Assembly: GCA_029287195.1 (NCBI GenBank)
Contig: JARFRN010000153.1
Span: 1 to 35,492, forward strand
Direction: 5' to 3'
DNA from: Acidimicrobiia bacterium
GTDB lineage: Bacteria; Actinomycetota; Acidimicrobiia; Spongiisociales; UBA5794
DNA length: 35,492 bases
In this document: in pieces, positions 33,167 through 35,492 of the stretch
Layout: the number at the start of each line of letters is the position of its first letter
Numbering within the stretch: position 1 is the first letter of the stretch
Notes under the pieces: model-generated
Told to the model about the DNA's origin: nothing
What the model saw: only the letters and a program-made list of their open reading frames with translations
The model's database searches: none
Program-made: the position numbers and the translations under genes

Positions 33167-34629
33167 GACCAGCCGCCCTCTCCGCATCGAGTCACCGGGT
33201 CGTGGTTCGTCAGCAACCGGTAACGTTCGGTGAGTTGCGCGCAGGTGGCTGTAGCGAAGGCGATCGGCCACAGCGCATCCTCTGTTCCGCTGATTGCCCA
33301 TGGGATGGTGAACCCCGCTTGCTCAACTCCGCGCGCCGCCCACTCGGTGTCTGCGCTGCGCCACGTGCTCAACCCGACGAGCTCGTTGAAGGCATCACGG
33401 ACATCGTCCGTCAGATGGTCGACCATCCAGATGTGAGCGAGTTCGTGGAGGCCGTAGGCGGCGGCGGTCGGATTCCAGCCGGAGGCGGAGTCCTCCCACT
33501 CGAGTCGGTCCTCCTCGAAGCAGATCACCACAGTGTGGCGGCCCGCATAACGTTCGTCGGTTTCGATCGCCAGGCCTCCCAGGTTGTCACACTCCGGGGC
33601 GGGTGGGTACCACACAGCCGCCACCTCGGGCACGCCGATGCCCGATTCGAAGTAGCGGTCGAACAGCCAGCGGGTGAACTCCTCTTGGATGGGCTCGGCG
33701 TTGACCAGCTCGACGAGGGAACCACCGACGTCGAGGGCCTCTGTGACATTGTCTTGGAGATCTGGAGGCAACTCGAAAGTGGACCACCAGCCGTCGGGGA
33801 GGCTTGTAAGGCACCGTTGCGCCGAGGGGACATGGGTGTAGCGGGTCTCCCTGTCGATGGTTTGCCCGCTCAGCACCAAACGGCGCGCCTCGAGCCGGGG
33901 ACACTCTCCACCCAACTGAACGAGCACGATCAACTGGACAACTCTGCCGTCCTGACGCGTGAATATCGCCGGTGCCGGGCCCGCTTGCAGTGGCGGAGCA
34001 GCCGGGAGATCGCCAAGCAGTTCGGCCGCGCTACGCCATTCTCGTCCGCTGATCTCGTCCCGCACGACAACGGCCGGCGAGTACAAAGCGGAGAGCACCA
34101 CGCGGTCCTTGTTCCCCCAAGCCTCGAAATAGCGTTCTGCCAACTCCTCTGCCGCCAATTCTTCCGGCGTGTCACGCTCCTCGGTTCCCTCGACATTCCG
34201 GAATGTCATGGCCGCCGTCTGGCCGCCCCTACCGAAGGAGTAGGTCTGTGCCCACGTGCTTCCACCTGTCCCTTCCTCGTCGTAGGCAGACCACCAAACT
34301 AGGGCGCTGTCGGGAGATACGAACAGGTGATCTGCTCTGACGTCCGGATTGCCGTCTCCTACGAACCAGATCTTGCGAACCGCTTCCACAACCTCATCCG
34401 GCGTCGTCGCTACGCCGAGATCCCAGGCGGTCAGATCGAGAGTCCCGCCGGCCGTGAAGAAACGCGCGGTCTGATATGGGTCGGTGGTGTCGTAGGCCTC
34501 GGCCAGTAGCGCGACAACGGCCTCGGCTTCTTCGGCCCAGGTCTCGTCTTCGGCAGCCTCTGAGGCGTCGCCGCACGCTCCGGCGAGAAGTAGTGCCACA
34601 GCCACCACAGTGACGGCGTGTCGCCTCAT
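33163..34629 (-). CDS. Lipoprotein with two NTF2/SnoaL-like domains and a C-terminal HExxH metalloprotease-like domain
   Basis: The 488-residue protein has a lipoprotein signal (MRRHAVTVVAVALLLAGAC, C19) and an acidic linker. Two regions, about 30-150 and 155-265, each have the SnoaL/NTF2 pattern of an N-terminal helix ending in a short loop (AEAVVALLAEAYDTTDPYQTARFF and AEELAERYFEAWGNKDRVVLSALYSP) followed by strands. The C-terminal region (about 330-485) contains HELAHIW (H395, E396, H399), a zinc protease motif, with E429 or E436 in EWAARGVEQAGF as possible third ligand. Strands before the motif (HTVVICFEE) fit zincin folds. This domain combination is not one I recognise as described. The start is supported by TATGGT exactly six bases upstream. 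It forms an operon with the next lipoprotein. Confidence 0.8.
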   Translation of the reverse strand: MRRHAVTVVAVALLLAGACGDASEAAEDETWAEEAEAVVALLAEAYDTTDPYQTARFFTAGGTLDLTAWDLGVATTPDEVVEAVRKIWFVGDGNPDVRADHLFVSPDSALVWWSAYDEEGTGGSTWAQTYSFGRGGQTAAMTFRNVEGTEERDTPEELAAEELAERYFEAWGNKDRVVLSALYSPAVVVRDEISGREWRSAAELLGDLPAAPPLQAGPAPAIFTRQDGRVVQLIVLVQLGGECPRLEARRLVLSGQTIDRETRYTHVPSAQRCLTSLPDGWWSTFELPPDLQDNVTEALDVGGSLVELVNAEPIQEEFTRWLFDRYFESGIGVPEVAAVWYPPAPECDNLGGLAIETDERYAGRHTVVICFEEDRLEWEDSASGWNPTAAAYGLHELAHIWMVDHLTDDVRDAFNELVGLSTWRSADTEWAARGVEQAGFTIPWAISGTEDALWPIAFATATCAQLTERYRLLTNHDPVTRCGEGGWS

Positions 34630-34635
34630 AGCTTC

Positions 34636-34641
34636 ACCATA
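34636..34641 (-). promoter_or_regulatory. Leaderless -10 element before the HExxH lipoprotein gene
   Basis: On the minus strand TATGGT ends exactly six bases before ATG 34629, and no Shine-Dalgarno sequence is present between them. Confidence 0.55.
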
Positions 34642-34698
34642 TCCTGGAGTTCACTGATTGGTAAGCGGGAACCGTCACCACAGCCGTGGAACGCTGGC

Positions 34699-34704
34699 TA
34701 GCTT
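34699..34704 (+). promoter_or_regulatory. Candidate -10 element before the DUF3179 gene
   Basis: TAGCTT ends seven bases before GTG 34712, close to the leaderless spacing seen elsewhere. It lies in the 82-base divergent gap shared with the HExxH lipoprotein gene. Confidence 0.45.
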
Positions 34705-34711
34705 GACCCGG

Positions 34712-35492
34712 GTGATTCGCCGCTACTTCGTCGCACTCTCGCTGGTGGTGTCTGCCTGTGCGGCCGACCCTGCCTTGACCACGGAGCCACCTGTTTCGAC
34801 CACCACTCCCACAACCACCGCGGCCGTTCCCGAACCACCGGATGGTCTGTTTGATGCCCGGAGTGAGGTGATCCCTCCTGCACCTGCCGTATCGACTGCG
34901 CCGCTGAGTGACGACGCCGTGACGGCCGTCGAGAGGGTGTGGGGCTCGCTCGACGAGTATGTGGCACCCGAGGACATCCGCGCCATCGGTGCGACCGGCG
35001 ATGCTCGCCTTGGGTGGTTGTTGGCCGATCTGATGCGGTTCTTCCAGGGAACCGAGGTATGGCGAGCGATTGTCGAAGCTTTCAACGAACTGGCGGGTAC
35101 CGAGCTCGGTCCCTTGTTTGCGGATGTCCCGTGGCGACGGATGAACGACTACATGATCGCCTGGGATCTTCCTGCCCCTCCCGGCTATGCCGAATACAAG
35201 CGAAGGCTGTTCACGCTGGTGGAGCCGGGTTGGGAACCTTTCTTCGAGGATGACATCGGTTTGGCGGACTGGCGTTTGATCAGCTGGGGTGGTGTCTTCA
35301 TCGACAATCGGCAACTGGGCGATCTCGGACGCTGTCCCCGTGGTTGTATCCCCGCACTCGATGACCCTCCGGTCATCGACGCCGGAGGAGGGGATTGGTA
35401 TCCCGACGACGGGATCGTCTTTGCCGTTGAGATCAACGGTGAGGCGCGGGCCTACCCGAAGAACATGATGGAAGTCCACGAGATGGTCAACG
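34712..35492 (+). CDS. DUF3179 domain lipoprotein, N-terminal part (3' end outside the window)
   Basis: GTG 34712 opens a frame that runs off the window after about 260 codons. It has a lipoprotein signal (VIRRYFVALSLVVSACAAD, lipidated Cys near 16), a Thr/Pro-rich linker (about 22-45), a helical region (about 70-180), and the beginning of DUF3179 (DDGIVFAVEINGEARAYPKNMMEVHEMVN), which is clearly diagnostic. DUF3179 proteins are secreted or anchored in actinobacteria and archaea; their function is not known. The domain probably continues a further 200 or so residues past the edge. It is divergent from the HExxH lipoprotein gene. Confidence 0.82.
   Translation, partial: MIRRYFVALSLVVSACAADPALTTEPPVSTTTPTTTAAVPEPPDGLFDARSEVIPPAPAVSTAPLSDDAVTAVERVWGSLDEYVAPEDIRAIGATGDARLGWLLADLMRFFQGTEVWRAIVEAFNELAGTELGPLFADVPWRRMNDYMIAWDLPAPPGYAEYKRRLFTLVEPGWEPFFEDDIGLADWRLISWGGVFIDNRQLGDLGRCPRGCIPALDDPPVIDAGGGDWYPDDGIVFAVEINGEARAYPKNMMEVHEMVN

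Noticed and set aside
1-35492. Insertion sequence, CRISPR array or prophage
   Set aside because: No transposase or integrase, no regularly spaced direct repeats and no phage structural genes were found on either strand.

Overview
The window is high-GC chromosomal DNA, most likely from an uncultured actinobacterium of Acidimicrobiia type. Reasons are the smpB/ssrA pairing, a DUF1918-like SH3 peptide, a secreted enzyme ending in S-layer-homology-like repeats, Thr/Pro-rich linkers behind lipoprotein and membrane signals, an F420-type oxidoreductase family, an actinobacterial-type ATP-dependent DNA ligase, and frequent apparently leaderless promoters. The taxonomic call is inference; no rRNA is present.

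Layout. 1-2210: the 3' end of smpB, a membrane-anchored thioredoxin-fold protein on the opposite strand, the tmRNA gene with a strong terminator, and a 56-residue SH3-like peptide. 2210-2770: a 560-base stretch with no convincing gene, whose last 100 bases look like a structured leader. 2770-4500: a two-gene unit encoding a GDP-mannose 3,5-epimerase-like enzyme and a WecG/TagA-type glycosyltransferase, probably for surface glycan synthesis. 4500-9760: a DUF1992 protein, an YceI-family protein, a secreted metzincin-like protease with SLH-like repeats, a GH1 beta-glucosidase, and a cytidylate-kinase-like protein. 9908-15987: glutamate synthase large and small subunits (gltBD). 16050-21440: a deazaflavin-type oxidoreductase, an M28 peptidase with membrane segments, an SDR/DUF2867 protein, an MscS-type channel and a metallo-beta-lactamase-fold lipoprotein.

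21567-23274: two DNA-repair genes, an AlkC-like alkylpurine glycosylase and a uracil-DNA-glycosylase-family protein, converge and overlap at their 3' ends. 23362-27138: a MarR/GbsR-type regulator divergent from an ABC exporter pair, with a near-ideal operator between them. 27286-28455: a divergent arsM/arsR pair around an inverted repeat. 28479-32647: an aldo/keto reductase, a flippase-like membrane protein and an ATP-dependent DNA ligase. 32648-34629: a two-gene lipoprotein operon including a tandem NTF2-like/HExxH protein. 34712-end: the 5' part of a DUF3179 lipoprotein gene.

Two properties recur. Convergent genes abut or overlap (gaps from +23 to -80 bases). At least five start codons sit exactly six bases after a TANNNT hexamer, which fits leaderless transcription and was used to choose starts. 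The items most worth follow-up are the SD-sequestering leader before the GME-like gene, the GME/GT26 pair itself, the SLH-repeat protease, the NTF2-NTF2-HExxH lipoprotein operon, the regulator/ABC operator, and the 13-bp inverted repeat upstream of ssrA.
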